DNA of 7,711 nt from Pseudomonadota bacterium (GTDB lineage Bacteria > Pseudomonadota > Gammaproteobacteria > Steroidobacterales > Steroidobacteraceae), in NCBI GenBank assembly GCA_023433465.1, contig JAEZCR010000163.1, positions 1 through 7,711 on the forward strand. Direction: 5' to 3'. The notes below the pieces were generated by a model. It was not told the origin of the DNA. It worked only from the letters and a program-made list of their open reading frames with translations, and made no database searches. The translations under genes were made by a program, and so were the position numbers. Positions within the stretch are counted from its first letter, which is position 1. Each line of letters starts with the position of its first letter. Positions 1 through 6,511 of this stretch are shown here, piece by piece.

Positions 1-1
1 G

Positions 2-94
2 AATTTCGCGAGGCGCGGCGACCCCCGCCGCTTCTCCCGGAATTTCCGTGCCTGGCACCGTCTTCAACTCGAAACCTGGGGGACATATAGATGA
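2..94 (+). CDS. Possible 3' end of an upstream gene (type-B carboxylesterase-like tail), partial
   Basis: The frame starting at base 2 is open to a TGA at 92-94, which overlaps the next start as ATGA, the usual arrangement of translationally coupled operon genes. The visible peptide begins NFARRGDP. This resembles the NFAxTGxP segment near the C-terminus of type-B carboxylesterases (pnbA-like), and an aromatic-x-A-aromatic-H-like stretch follows at a similar spacing. The stretch is only 30 codons long. All three forward frames happen to be open here, so the reading frame is not proven; about two thirds of third positions are G or C in this frame, slightly more than in the other two. A small GC hairpin (15-20 with 26-31) lies inside it and has no T-run. 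The match is from memory of the family, and the call is tentative. Confidence 0.3.
   Translation, partial: NFARRGDPRRFSRNFRAWHRLQLETWGTYR
78..83 (+). promoter_or_regulatory. Shine-Dalgarno site of the Gfo/Idh/MocA gene
   Basis: GGGGGA ends 7 nt before the ATG at 91, which is good spacing for a ribosome binding site. It supports that start, as does the Tat signal that begins directly after it. It is the clearest ribosome binding site in the window. Confidence 0.6.
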
Positions 95-1536
95 GTGAAT
101 CGACGATCGACCGGCGCTCGTTGCTGAAGACCGCGGGCGTTGCCGCGGTGGGGTTCGCGGCCAGCGCGTACGCGGCGGGACGCAAGCGCAAGTTCGTGAT
201 CGTGGGTGTGGGCTCACGCTCGCGCATGTACATGACCGCGATCACCAGGACTTTCGCGTCGGGCAACGAGCTCGTCGGTGTGTGCGACACGAACCCGGGC
301 CGCATGGACGCCGCGCTGCGCTTCGTCGCTCCCGATCTTTCAACGACGGGTGTCAAGGCGCCGAAGAAATACCTCGCGTCGGACTTCGACAAGATGGTCA
401 GGGACCTGAAGCCCGACTGCGTGATCGTCACGACACCGGACGCCTTCCACGACGAATACATCGTCCGCTCGCTCGACGCGGGCATGGACTGCATCACCGA
501 GAAGCCGCTGACTACCACGCCGGAGAAGGCGCAGCGCATCGTCGACGCCTGCAAGCGCAACAACCGCCACGTGCGCGTGTTGTTCAACTATCGCTATTCG
601 CCGCCGCGCACGCAGATCAAGGATCTGCTCATGAACGGCGCGATCGGCGACGTGATGTCCATCGATTTCCACTGGCTGCTGAACACGCTGCACGGAGCGG
701 ACTATTTCCGGCGCTGGCACAGTCAGAAGGAGATCTCCGGCGGCCTCATGGTGCACAAGGCAACTCACCACTTCGATCTCGTGAACTGGTGGCTGGGCTC
801 GGATCCCGAGCTCGTGCTCGCCAATGGCAAACGCGAGTACTACACGCCCAAGATGGCCAGGCGCATGGGACTCACCAGTCACCACGAGCGCTGCCGCACC
901 TGCCCCGAGAAGGGCAAGTGCACGTTCTTCCTCGACCTCGCCGCGGACAGGAACTTCAAGGAGCTCTATCTCGACAACGAGCACCACGACGGCTACTTCC
1001 GCGACCGCTGCGTGTGGCGGCCCGAGATCGACATCGAAGACACGATGAACGTGATCGTGAAGTACAAGACGGGCGCGACGCTGTCGTACTCGCTGAACGC
1101 GTTCAATGCCTGGGAGGGCTACACGATCGCGTTCAACGGCACGAAGGGCCGCATCGAACACGAGATCGTCGAAGGCGGCGCGATCTCCGCCGGCGCGACC
1201 GCGTACCAGGCGGACAAGGACATCATCCGCACGCGCATCATCCCGCTGCGCGGCAAGGCCGAGGAGCTCGAGGTGTGGACCGGCACCGGCGGCCACGGCG
1301 GCGGCGACAACGTGATGCTCACCGAAGTGTTCGGCACGGCCGAGCCCGACAAGTACAAGCGCGCGGCCGACGAGCGCAGTGGTTTGTATTCGATCCTGAT
1401 CGGCGCCGCGGCTAACAAGTGCTTCGGGTCGGGGCAGGCGGTGAAAATAGATGACCTCGTCACCGGGCTGACATCGCCGGTCACCGCGCCGATGCCGACA
1501 CGCGACATGCCCGTGCCAATGCCGGCAAGGGCGTAA
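91..1536 (+). CDS. Tat-exported Gfo/Idh/MocA-family oxidoreductase
   Basis: A 481-residue NAD(P)-dependent oxidoreductase of the glucose-fructose oxidoreductase/inositol dehydrogenase family. Residues 1-28 form a twin-arginine signal (RRSLLK at 8-13, hydrophobic stretch, AYA before a likely cut after residue 28), so the folded, cofactor-loaded enzyme should act in the periplasm, as known for Zymomonas GFOR. The Rossmann fold starts at about residue 34 with GVGSR at 39-43. The family EKP motif is at 137-139. The substrate-site segment GGLMVHKATHHFD lies at 217-229, with K223 and H226/H227. An insertion carries Cys268, Cys271 and Cys277 (CxxCx5C), with Cys307 further on, a possible metal site. 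The start is supported by the Shine-Dalgarno site at 78-83. The substrate cannot be read from sequence; a sugar, polyol or derivative is likely from the family. The ATGA overlap with a possible upstream frame suggests an operon. Confidence 0.93.
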   Translation: MSESTIDRRSLLKTAGVAAVGFAASAYAAGRKRKFVIVGVGSRSRMYMTAITRTFASGNELVGVCDTNPGRMDAALRFVAPDLSTTGVKAPKKYLASDFDKMVRDLKPDCVIVTTPDAFHDEYIVRSLDAGMDCITEKPLTTTPEKAQRIVDACKRNNRHVRVLFNYRYSPPRTQIKDLLMNGAIGDVMSIDFHWLLNTLHGADYFRRWHSQKEISGGLMVHKATHHFDLVNWWLGSDPELVLANGKREYYTPKMARRMGLTSHHERCRTCPEKGKCTFFLDLAADRNFKELYLDNEHHDGYFRDRCVWRPEIDIEDTMNVIVKYKTGATLSYSLNAFNAWEGYTIAFNGTKGRIEHEIVEGGAISAGATAYQADKDIIRTRIIPLRGKAEELEVWTGTGGHGGGDNVMLTEVFGTAEPDKYKRAADERSGLYSILIGAAANKCFGSGQAVKIDDLVTGLTSPVTAPMPTRDMPVPMPARA

Positions 1537-1562
1537 CGGGGACAGATTTATTTATTGACGAT
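1537..1562 (+). repeat. Half-copy of the GGGGACAGATTTATTTA palindromic repeat
   Basis: These 26 bases begin at the base after the oxidoreductase stop codon. They are identical to positions 2354-2379, the left arm of the palindrome beyond the LysE gene. Here the right arm is missing, so the unit is a solo arm, probably a remnant of a complete element. Its AT-rich interior contrasts with the GC-rich surroundings. The shared head GGGGACAGATTTATTTA also appears at 7641-7657. Confidence 0.9.
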
Positions 1563-1564
1563 TT

Positions 1565-1589
1565 GTGGGACAGACTCAAATCTGCCCAC
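1565..1589. repeat. Imperfect short hairpin of the GGGACAGA repeat family
   Basis: GTGGG (1565-1569) pairs with CCCAC (1585-1589), and CAGA (1571-1574) pairs with TCTG (1581-1584), with one bulged A at 1570 and a six-base loop. GGGACAGACT links it to the neighbouring perfect hairpin. The GTG at 1565 opens the LysE reading frame but is part of the repeat and is not a plausible start codon. Confidence 0.7.
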
Positions 1590-1608
1590 CCCACTCGGCT
1601 GGATGTGC

Positions 1609-1633
1609 GGGGACAGACTTGAAGTCTGTCCCC
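1609..1633. repeat. Perfect short palindrome with GGGGACAGACTT arms
   Basis: GGGGACAGACTT (1609-1620) is followed by a single G and then its exact reverse complement (1622-1633). The 12-bp perfect stem belongs to the same GGGGACAGA family as the longer elements but has a different, shorter interior. No T-run follows, so it is not a convincing intrinsic terminator. Together with the units at 1537 and 1565 it forms a small cluster between the oxidoreductase and LysE genes. The rest of the gap (1634-1720) shows no clear promoter. Confidence 0.85.
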
Positions 1634-1720
1634 TTCCGTGCCTTCGACCTCGATACAGTTGGCACGACCGCACGCCCGACTGTTCTGGCCTCCGGCGCGT
1701 CTCAGGCGTACGTTCGATTC

Positions 1721-2344
1721 ATGGACCTCGACGTATTCCTGCTCTACCTCGCCGCCTGGACGCTGCTCGCGTTGTCGCCGGGTCCCGCGGTGTTCTTCAC
1801 GATGGGCCTCGCCGCGCGTCATGGCATGCGCGGCGCGGTGGCCGGCACCGTGGGCATCAGCATCGCGCATGTCGTGGTGTTCGCGGCGATCGCGTTCGGA
1901 CTGCTCGCGCTGCTCGCGAGCTTCAGCGGCGCGATGACGGCCCTTCGAATCGCGGGCGCTCTTTACCTCATGTACCTGGGCGGCCGGATGTTGATGGGCA
2001 AACGCGGCGAGGCTCCGGTCGCCGACGCGATTCCCAAGCCCCCGGCGCACGGCGGACTCATCCTGCACGGCATCCTCGTGCAGCTCACGAATCCGAAGCT
2101 GCTGCTGTTCATGCTCGCGTTGCTGCCACAGTTCATCAGGCCGAACCATCCATTGCTGCTGCAGCTCGCGATCATGATGACCGTCACCATCGTGATCGAC
2201 GCGATCGCGCTGCTCGCCTACGCGAACCTCGCCGCGCATGGCGCGCGGGTGCTGAAGGGCTCGCGGATCATCACCTGGATCGAACGCCTCTTCGGCGGCG
2301 CCCTGATCCTTTTCGGGGTCAAATTGCTGCTCGAAAGGCGCTGA
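1721..2344 (+). CDS. LysE/RhtB-family amino-acid exporter
   Basis: A 207-residue inner-membrane protein of the LysE/RhtB superfamily, whose members export amino acids or homoserine-lactone-like small molecules using the proton gradient. The family's usual length is about 205. The N-terminal hallmark LSPGP is at 18-22 in the first membrane helix, followed by a GxRxG-like stretch (residues 35-42). The second hallmark, QLTNPKLLLF with LPQF after it, is at 121-138. About six hydrophobic segments are visible, near residues 4-26, 39-66, 70-92, 113-135, 146-168 and 184-204. I chose the ATG at 1721 because it gives the normal family N-terminus; the frame is open back to 1565, but only through repeat DNA. 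The Shine-Dalgarno site is weak (AGG at 1704-1706). The gene is flanked by identical 26-bp repeat arms. The substrate is unknown. Confidence 0.95.
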   Translation: MDLDVFLLYLAAWTLLALSPGPAVFFTMGLAARHGMRGAVAGTVGISIAHVVVFAAIAFGLLALLASFSGAMTALRIAGALYLMYLGGRMLMGKRGEAPVADAIPKPPAHGGLILHGILVQLTNPKLLLFMLALLPQFIRPNHPLLLQLAIMMTVTIVIDAIALLAYANLAAHGARVLKGSRIITWIERLFGGALILFGVKLLLERR

Positions 2345-2350
2345 CGCGCG

Positions 2351-2419
2351 AATCGGGGACAGATTTATTTATTGACGATACTCTTGAGTTATCGTCAATA
2401 AATAAATCTCTCCCCGATT
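2351..2419. repeat. 69-bp palindromic element between the LysE and HAD genes
   Basis: Two 30-bp arms (2351-2380 and 2390-2419) flank a 9-base loop and are reverse complements except at one position: the right arm has CTCTCCCC where the left arm predicts CTGTCCCC. It starts 6 nt after the LysE stop and ends 3 nt before the HAD start codon, filling the whole gap. No T-run follows. The transcript would fold into a long hairpin directly against the HAD start. The left arm is repeated at 1537-1562, and the head is shared with the terminal palindrome. Such REP-like palindromes are commonly mobilised by RAYT (Y1) transposases; none is encoded here. Confidence 0.93.
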
Positions 2420-2422
2420 CCA

Positions 2423-3034
2423 ATGATCCGCAACGTCGTGTTCGATGCCGGTGGCGTGCTGCTGCAATGGGACCCGCCGGCCTTCATCGCCAGGCTGCAT
2501 CCTGATGCTGAAACGCAGGCGCTGATCCGCCGCGAGATCTTCGAGCACGCGGACTGGCACGAATTCGACCGCGGCGCGCTCGACGTGGAAAAGGCCGCCG
2601 AAGTCTTCGGCAAACGCGTCGGCCTCACCACCGACGACATGCGCAGGCTGTTCGCCACCGCCAACGCGTCGCTGAGCCCGATTCCCGGCACGATCCAGTT
2701 GCTCGAGGAGCTGGCCGCCGGCGGGGTCCATCTCTATCTGCTCTCGAACATGCCCGTGAGCACGTACGAATACCTGGTCAAACACCACGCCTTCTTCCGC
2801 CACTTCAAGCAGCTCGTGATCTCCGGCGCGATCCTCATGATCAAGCCCGACCCGGCTATCTACAAACACCTGGTCGAGAAGACGGGCATCGTGCCCTCCG
2901 AAAGCGTGTTCATCGACGATCTCACCCGCAACGTCGTAGCGGCGCGCGAATGCGGCCTGCACGCCATCCAGTTCCGCAGCGCGGATGACTGCCGCGCCGA
3001 GTTGCGCCACTATCTACCCCACCTCGGGTTATAG
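2423..3034 (+). CDS. HAD-superfamily subfamily IA phosphatase (YihX-like)
   Basis: A 203-residue cytoplasmic hydrolase, probably acting on a small phosphorylated metabolite; sugar phosphates are usual for the family. Motif I is FDAGGVL with nucleophile Asp8. The second Asp of the common DxD is Gly10, as in YihX-type and epoxide-hydrolase-type members (DxG). Motif II is LSN with Ser108, motif III is IKPDPAIY with Lys141, and motif IV is FIDDLTRN with Asp165/Asp166. The helical cap lies between residues 15 and 90. Length and motif spacing are normal, so the enzyme looks intact. No Shine-Dalgarno site precedes the ATG because a palindromic repeat occupies the upstream bases. The DUF1349 gene starts 7 nt after the stop, so the two are probably co-transcribed. 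The exact substrate cannot be assigned. Confidence 0.93.
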   Translation: MIRNVVFDAGGVLLQWDPPAFIARLHPDAETQALIRREIFEHADWHEFDRGALDVEKAAEVFGKRVGLTTDDMRRLFATANASLSPIPGTIQLLEELAAGGVHLYLLSNMPVSTYEYLVKHHAFFRHFKQLVISGAILMIKPDPAIYKHLVEKTGIVPSESVFIDDLTRNVVAARECGLHAIQFRSADDCRAELRHYLPHLGL

Positions 3035-3041
3035 GCCTCCC

Positions 3042-3728
3042 ATGCGACCCACCAGACGCGACTTCGTCGGCATTTCACTCGCGGCGGCAACGGCCGCGGC
3101 CACACATGCCTCGGCGCAGGCCCCCGCGCAGCAGGCGCCCACCGAAAAGCCCAAGCTCGTCCCGCGCACCAGCGGCGACCTGCTGACCCGCATGAGCTGG
3201 CTCAATCCCCCCGCCCACGAGCACTACGACGACGGCAAGCTCGACGTCCGCAGCAAGGGCAAGACCGATTTCTGGCGCAAGACGTTCTACGGCTACGTCA
3301 CCGACAACGGCCACTTCCTGCACCTGCCGGTCGCGGGCGAGTTCAAGTTCACGGCGCGCATCGGCGGCAACTACGCCGCGCTCTACGACCAGGCCGGCCT
3401 CATGGTGCGGCTCGACGAAAAGCGCTGGATGAAGTGCGGAACGGAGCTCTTCGAAAACAAGCGCTGGGCCAGCGTCGTCTTCACGCACGATTTCTCCGAC
3501 TGGTCGACCCTGGAGGACCTCACGCAGGTGGGCCCCGTGTACTGGCGCGTCGTGCGCACGCGCGACTCGATCGAAGCCCAGTGCTCGAAGGACGGCGAAA
3601 GATTTCAGACCGTCCGGCAGGGTTATTTCCCGCCCGCCGTCGAGGTCAAGGTCGGCCTCATGTGCGCCGCCCCCGAAGGCCCCGGCTTCGATTGCGTATT
3701 CGATCAGATCAGCCTCGACAACATCTGA
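3042..3728 (+). CDS. Tat-exported DUF1349 (REE1-like beta-sandwich) protein
   Basis: A 228-residue protein matching the DUF1349 family, whose fold resembles concanavalin-type beta sandwiches; yeast 'regulation of enolase 1' is a named relative. Its biochemical role is not established. The start at 3042 gives a twin-arginine signal, TRRDFVG at 4-10, then an Ala-rich stretch and ASA at 23-25, where signal peptidase would cut. An upstream ATG at 2985 in the same frame would bury this signal inside the HAD gene. Family marks are WLNPP at 53-57, TDFWRKTFYGY at 75-85, DNGHFL at 88-93, LYDQAGLMVR at 114-123 and SDW at 152-154. It follows the HAD gene by 7 nt with only a weak AGG Shine-Dalgarno site. 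Periplasmic location suggests carbohydrate or glycan binding or processing, by inference only. Confidence 0.9.
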   Translation: MRPTRRDFVGISLAAATAAATHASAQAPAQQAPTEKPKLVPRTSGDLLTRMSWLNPPAHEHYDDGKLDVRSKGKTDFWRKTFYGYVTDNGHFLHLPVAGEFKFTARIGGNYAALYDQAGLMVRLDEKRWMKCGTELFENKRWASVVFTHDFSDWSTLEDLTQVGPVYWRVVRTRDSIEAQCSKDGERFQTVRQGYFPPAVEVKVGLMCAAPEGPGFDCVFDQISLDNI

Positions 3729-3731
3729 TAG

Positions 3732-3765
3732 CGCAATCAGCGGCAATCCGCCGCCGCTGATCGCG
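3732..3765 (+). terminator. GC-rich hairpin after the HAD-DUF1349 unit
   Basis: ATCAGCGGC (3736-3744) pairs perfectly with GCCGCTGAT (3753-3761) around an eight-base loop. Three more pairs (3732-3734 with 3763-3765) lie beyond one A-C mismatch. The hairpin starts 3 nt after the DUF1349 stop. No T-run follows, so it may mark the transcript end, as a 3' stabiliser or Rho-dependent site, rather than act as a classical intrinsic terminator. Confidence 0.4.
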
Positions 3766-3811
3766 GCCCTGTGAACTGCATCGTCCCCGCCGCCCGTAAG
3801 GGCGCAAGCGG

Positions 3812-3840
3812 CTCAAGTTCTTGGGGTTTTTCGCCGTTAC
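3812..3840 (+). promoter_or_regulatory. Candidate sigma-28 (FliA) promoter upstream of the PAS histidine kinase
   Basis: CTCAAGTTC (3812-3820) resembles the FliA -35 element (TAAAGTTT), and GCCGTTAC (3833-3840) resembles the -10 element (GCCGATAA). Each matches 6 of 8 positions; the 12-nt spacer is one more than the Escherichia coli consensus. Transcription would start near 3847-3850, about 25 nt before the kinase start codon. If real, it ties the kinase to the flagellar or motility regulon. The call rests on one site judged by eye. Confidence 0.35.
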
Positions 3841-3873
3841 CGGGTCAACCGTCCATCGCTGCGGTACTCGCCC

Positions 3874-5133
<1,260 letters not shown>

Positions 5134-5219
5134 TTGCTGGATTAGACAAAGGCGATGGATGAACGGGCCGGCACCCATGGCAAGATGGGGCGGTCGGTCT
5201 GTAGGGGTTTCGAAGGGGC

Positions 5220-5813
5220 ATGGATTTCATTCCAGGGGGCGACCTGTCGCGCCGCATTCGCGCGGGCGACAGTTCGGCGGAGAGCGAGCTCGTCCGCCAG
5301 TTCCAGCCGGGTCTGCGCGTCTTGTTGCGCCGCAGAACCGGAGGCAATGCCGCGCTCATGGAAGACCTCATCCAGGAAACCCTGCTCATCGTGATCCGGC
5401 GCCTGCGCGGCGCAGGCATCGAAGACCCCGAGAAGCTGGCGGCTTTCGCGGCCCAGACCGCAAGAAATCTGGCAATCGCGTCACTGCGGAAGGCCGAGCG
5501 ACAGAAGACCGATATCGACAGTGATGCGACGGATCGCAATGCCGACCCGGGCACCAACGTCGAAGGAAAAGTGGGCGACCAGGAAGCGGCGCTCGCGGTC
5601 CGGGCCCTGCTGCGCGAACTGCCGCATGCCCGGGATCGCCTGATGCTCAAGCGTTTCTATCTAGACGAACATGACAAACAGGAGATTTGTGAGGAGTTCG
5701 GCCTGACCGAGACGGCGTTCAACCAGGCGCTGAGCCGCGCACGCAAGCGGTTCCGGCAGATCCTGGAAGAACGCGGATTCACGAAGCGCGAGCTCCTCAG
5801 CCTGTTCATATGA
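5220..5813 (+). CDS. ECF-type sigma-70 family RNA polymerase sigma factor
   Basis: A 197-residue group-4 sigma factor that would redirect RNA polymerase to its own promoters. Region 2 spans about residues 9-95, with the core-binding signature EDLIQETLLIVIRRL at 48-62. A variable linker with many Asp and charged residues occupies 96-120. Region 4 spans about 125-185, with the DNA-reading helix-turn-helix at 153-178 (KQEICEEFGLTETAFNQ, then SRARKRF). No extra C-terminal sensor domain is present. ATG 5220 is the only reasonable start because a TAG lies in frame at 5202. AAGGGG sits just 1 nt before it, and TAGGGG lies 12 nt before it, so the ribosome site is unusual. The stop overlaps the next gene as ATGA, coupling sigma factor to its probable anti-sigma partner. 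I found no autoregulatory promoter in 5134-5219. Confidence 0.9.
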   Translation: MDFIPGGDLSRRIRAGDSSAESELVRQFQPGLRVLLRRRTGGNAALMEDLIQETLLIVIRRLRGAGIEDPEKLAAFAAQTARNLAIASLRKAERQKTDIDSDATDRNADPGTNVEGKVGDQEAALAVRALLRELPHARDRLMLKRFYLDEHDKQEICEEFGLTETAFNQALSRARKRFRQILEERGFTKRELLSLFI

Positions 5814-6433
5814 ACCAGGATCTGATCGAACGATACGTCACCGGCAAGCTCGGCTCTTCGGAAGCCGAAGCTTTCGAGGCGTATTGCGTCGCCAATCCCG
5901 AGTTCGCCAAACAAGTGGAATTCGAGCAGCGCCTGCGCGAGGGCATCGCGGAAGTCGCGCGCGGCTCGACCGCCGAATTCGTGCGGGACGACAGCTCCGC
6001 TTTCCGGAGGTTCGCCATCGCGGCGACGATCCTGCTGGTCCTGGCCGGTGGATTCATCGGCTGGGGGTCATGGAACCCCGAGACCAAGCCCTACCTCGCC
6101 GCCGCCAGTCACGCGCCCGGCGACGTCGCCACGTTGCGCCTGGCCCTGGTGCGCGGCACCCTGGAAACCGCCACGCTGCGGGACGACACCACGCTCGTCG
6201 AAATCGTCGGCCTGTTCGACCTGCAATATGACTACTCGGTCGAGCTGGCGCGGCTGACTAGCGAGAACCACACCGAGAACATCGCCACTCTCTACGGCCA
6301 GCGGCCGGCCTCCTCCGTCAGGCTCGAAGTCCTGCTCAATGCCGAGCGGTTGCGCCCCGGCGCCTACCAGCTCCGCGTTCGCAAACAATCGAGCGACGAG
6401 GAGCCTCTCGAGATCGAATTCGTCAAAAACTGA
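5810..6433 (+). CDS. Single-pass membrane protein, probable anti-sigma factor
   Basis: A 207-residue protein in three parts. An acidic, helical cytoplasmic domain (1-64) includes a segment YVTGKLGSSEAEAFEAY that resembles the N-terminal helices of anti-sigma factors. A membrane helix covers about 68-88, preceded by Arg66-Arg67, giving a cytoplasmic N-terminus by the positive-inside rule. The periplasmic domain (about 95-207) alternates short hydrophobic strands and ends in a beta-hairpin-like segment. The zinc motif of ZAS anti-sigma factors (HxxxCxxC) is absent; there is a single Cys at 26. The start overlaps the sigma stop by 4 nt (ATGA). The anti-sigma role is inferred from position, topology and the N-terminal helix pattern. 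I do not recognise the periplasmic domain. It could instead be a structural partner of the S8 protein. Confidence 0.65.
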   Translation: MNQDLIERYVTGKLGSSEAEAFEAYCVANPEFAKQVEFEQRLREGIAEVARGSTAEFVRDDSSAFRRFAIAATILLVLAGGFIGWGSWNPETKPYLAAASHAPGDVATLRLALVRGTLETATLRDDTTLVEIVGLFDLQYDYSVELARLTSENHTENIATLYGQRPASSVRLEVLLNAERLRPGAYQLRVRKQSSDEEPLEIEFVKN

Positions 6434-6511
6434 GCCTTCCTGTCACCGCCGGTCGACTCGTCGCAGAAGCCCTGCAACTAGTCACCCCTGACCGGGTAAC
6501 GGACGGAATTC

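Noticed and set aside
22..90. Frameshift in the C-run at 22-26 in the upstream tail
   Set aside because: The shifted frame also gives a loosely esterase-like end, but the unshifted frame fits the family spacing without a gap, so no frameshift is needed.
340..1296. 318-codon minus-strand frame opposite the oxidoreductase
   Set aside because: It is the mirror of third-position GC bias in the real gene; no domain is recognisable, and the + strand gene has intact family motifs.
282..1415. 377-codon + frame inside the oxidoreductase
   Set aside because: Its product is Arg-rich and shifted relative to a clearly intact gene, with no motif.
1659..1687. Sigma-70 or sigma-54 promoter before LysE (TTGGCA / TGGCACG)
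   Set aside because: No -10 match lies at 16-18 nt, and the sigma-54 GC element is one base out of register with no TTGC.
1565..1720. Longer LysE start at the GTG in the repeat
   Set aside because: The added 52 residues come from hairpin repeat DNA and are not part of the family; ATG 1721 gives the normal N-terminus and length.
2985..3041. Longer DUF1349 start inside the HAD gene
   Set aside because: It would place 19 residues before the twin-arginine motif and overlap the HAD gene; ATG 3042 starts the Tat signal cleanly.
5143..5171. TAGACA as a -35 element for the sigma factor gene
   Set aside because: It matches TTGACA at five of six positions, but no -10 element lies at a usable distance.
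5174..5189. CCCAT/ATGGG hairpin before the sigma factor gene
   Set aside because: A 5-bp stem of this kind is expected by chance; no other signal supports it.
6481..6500. Small hairpin (ACCC/GGGT) before the S8 start
   Set aside because: The stem is short and interrupted with no T-run, and it gives no convincing terminator or regulatory meaning.
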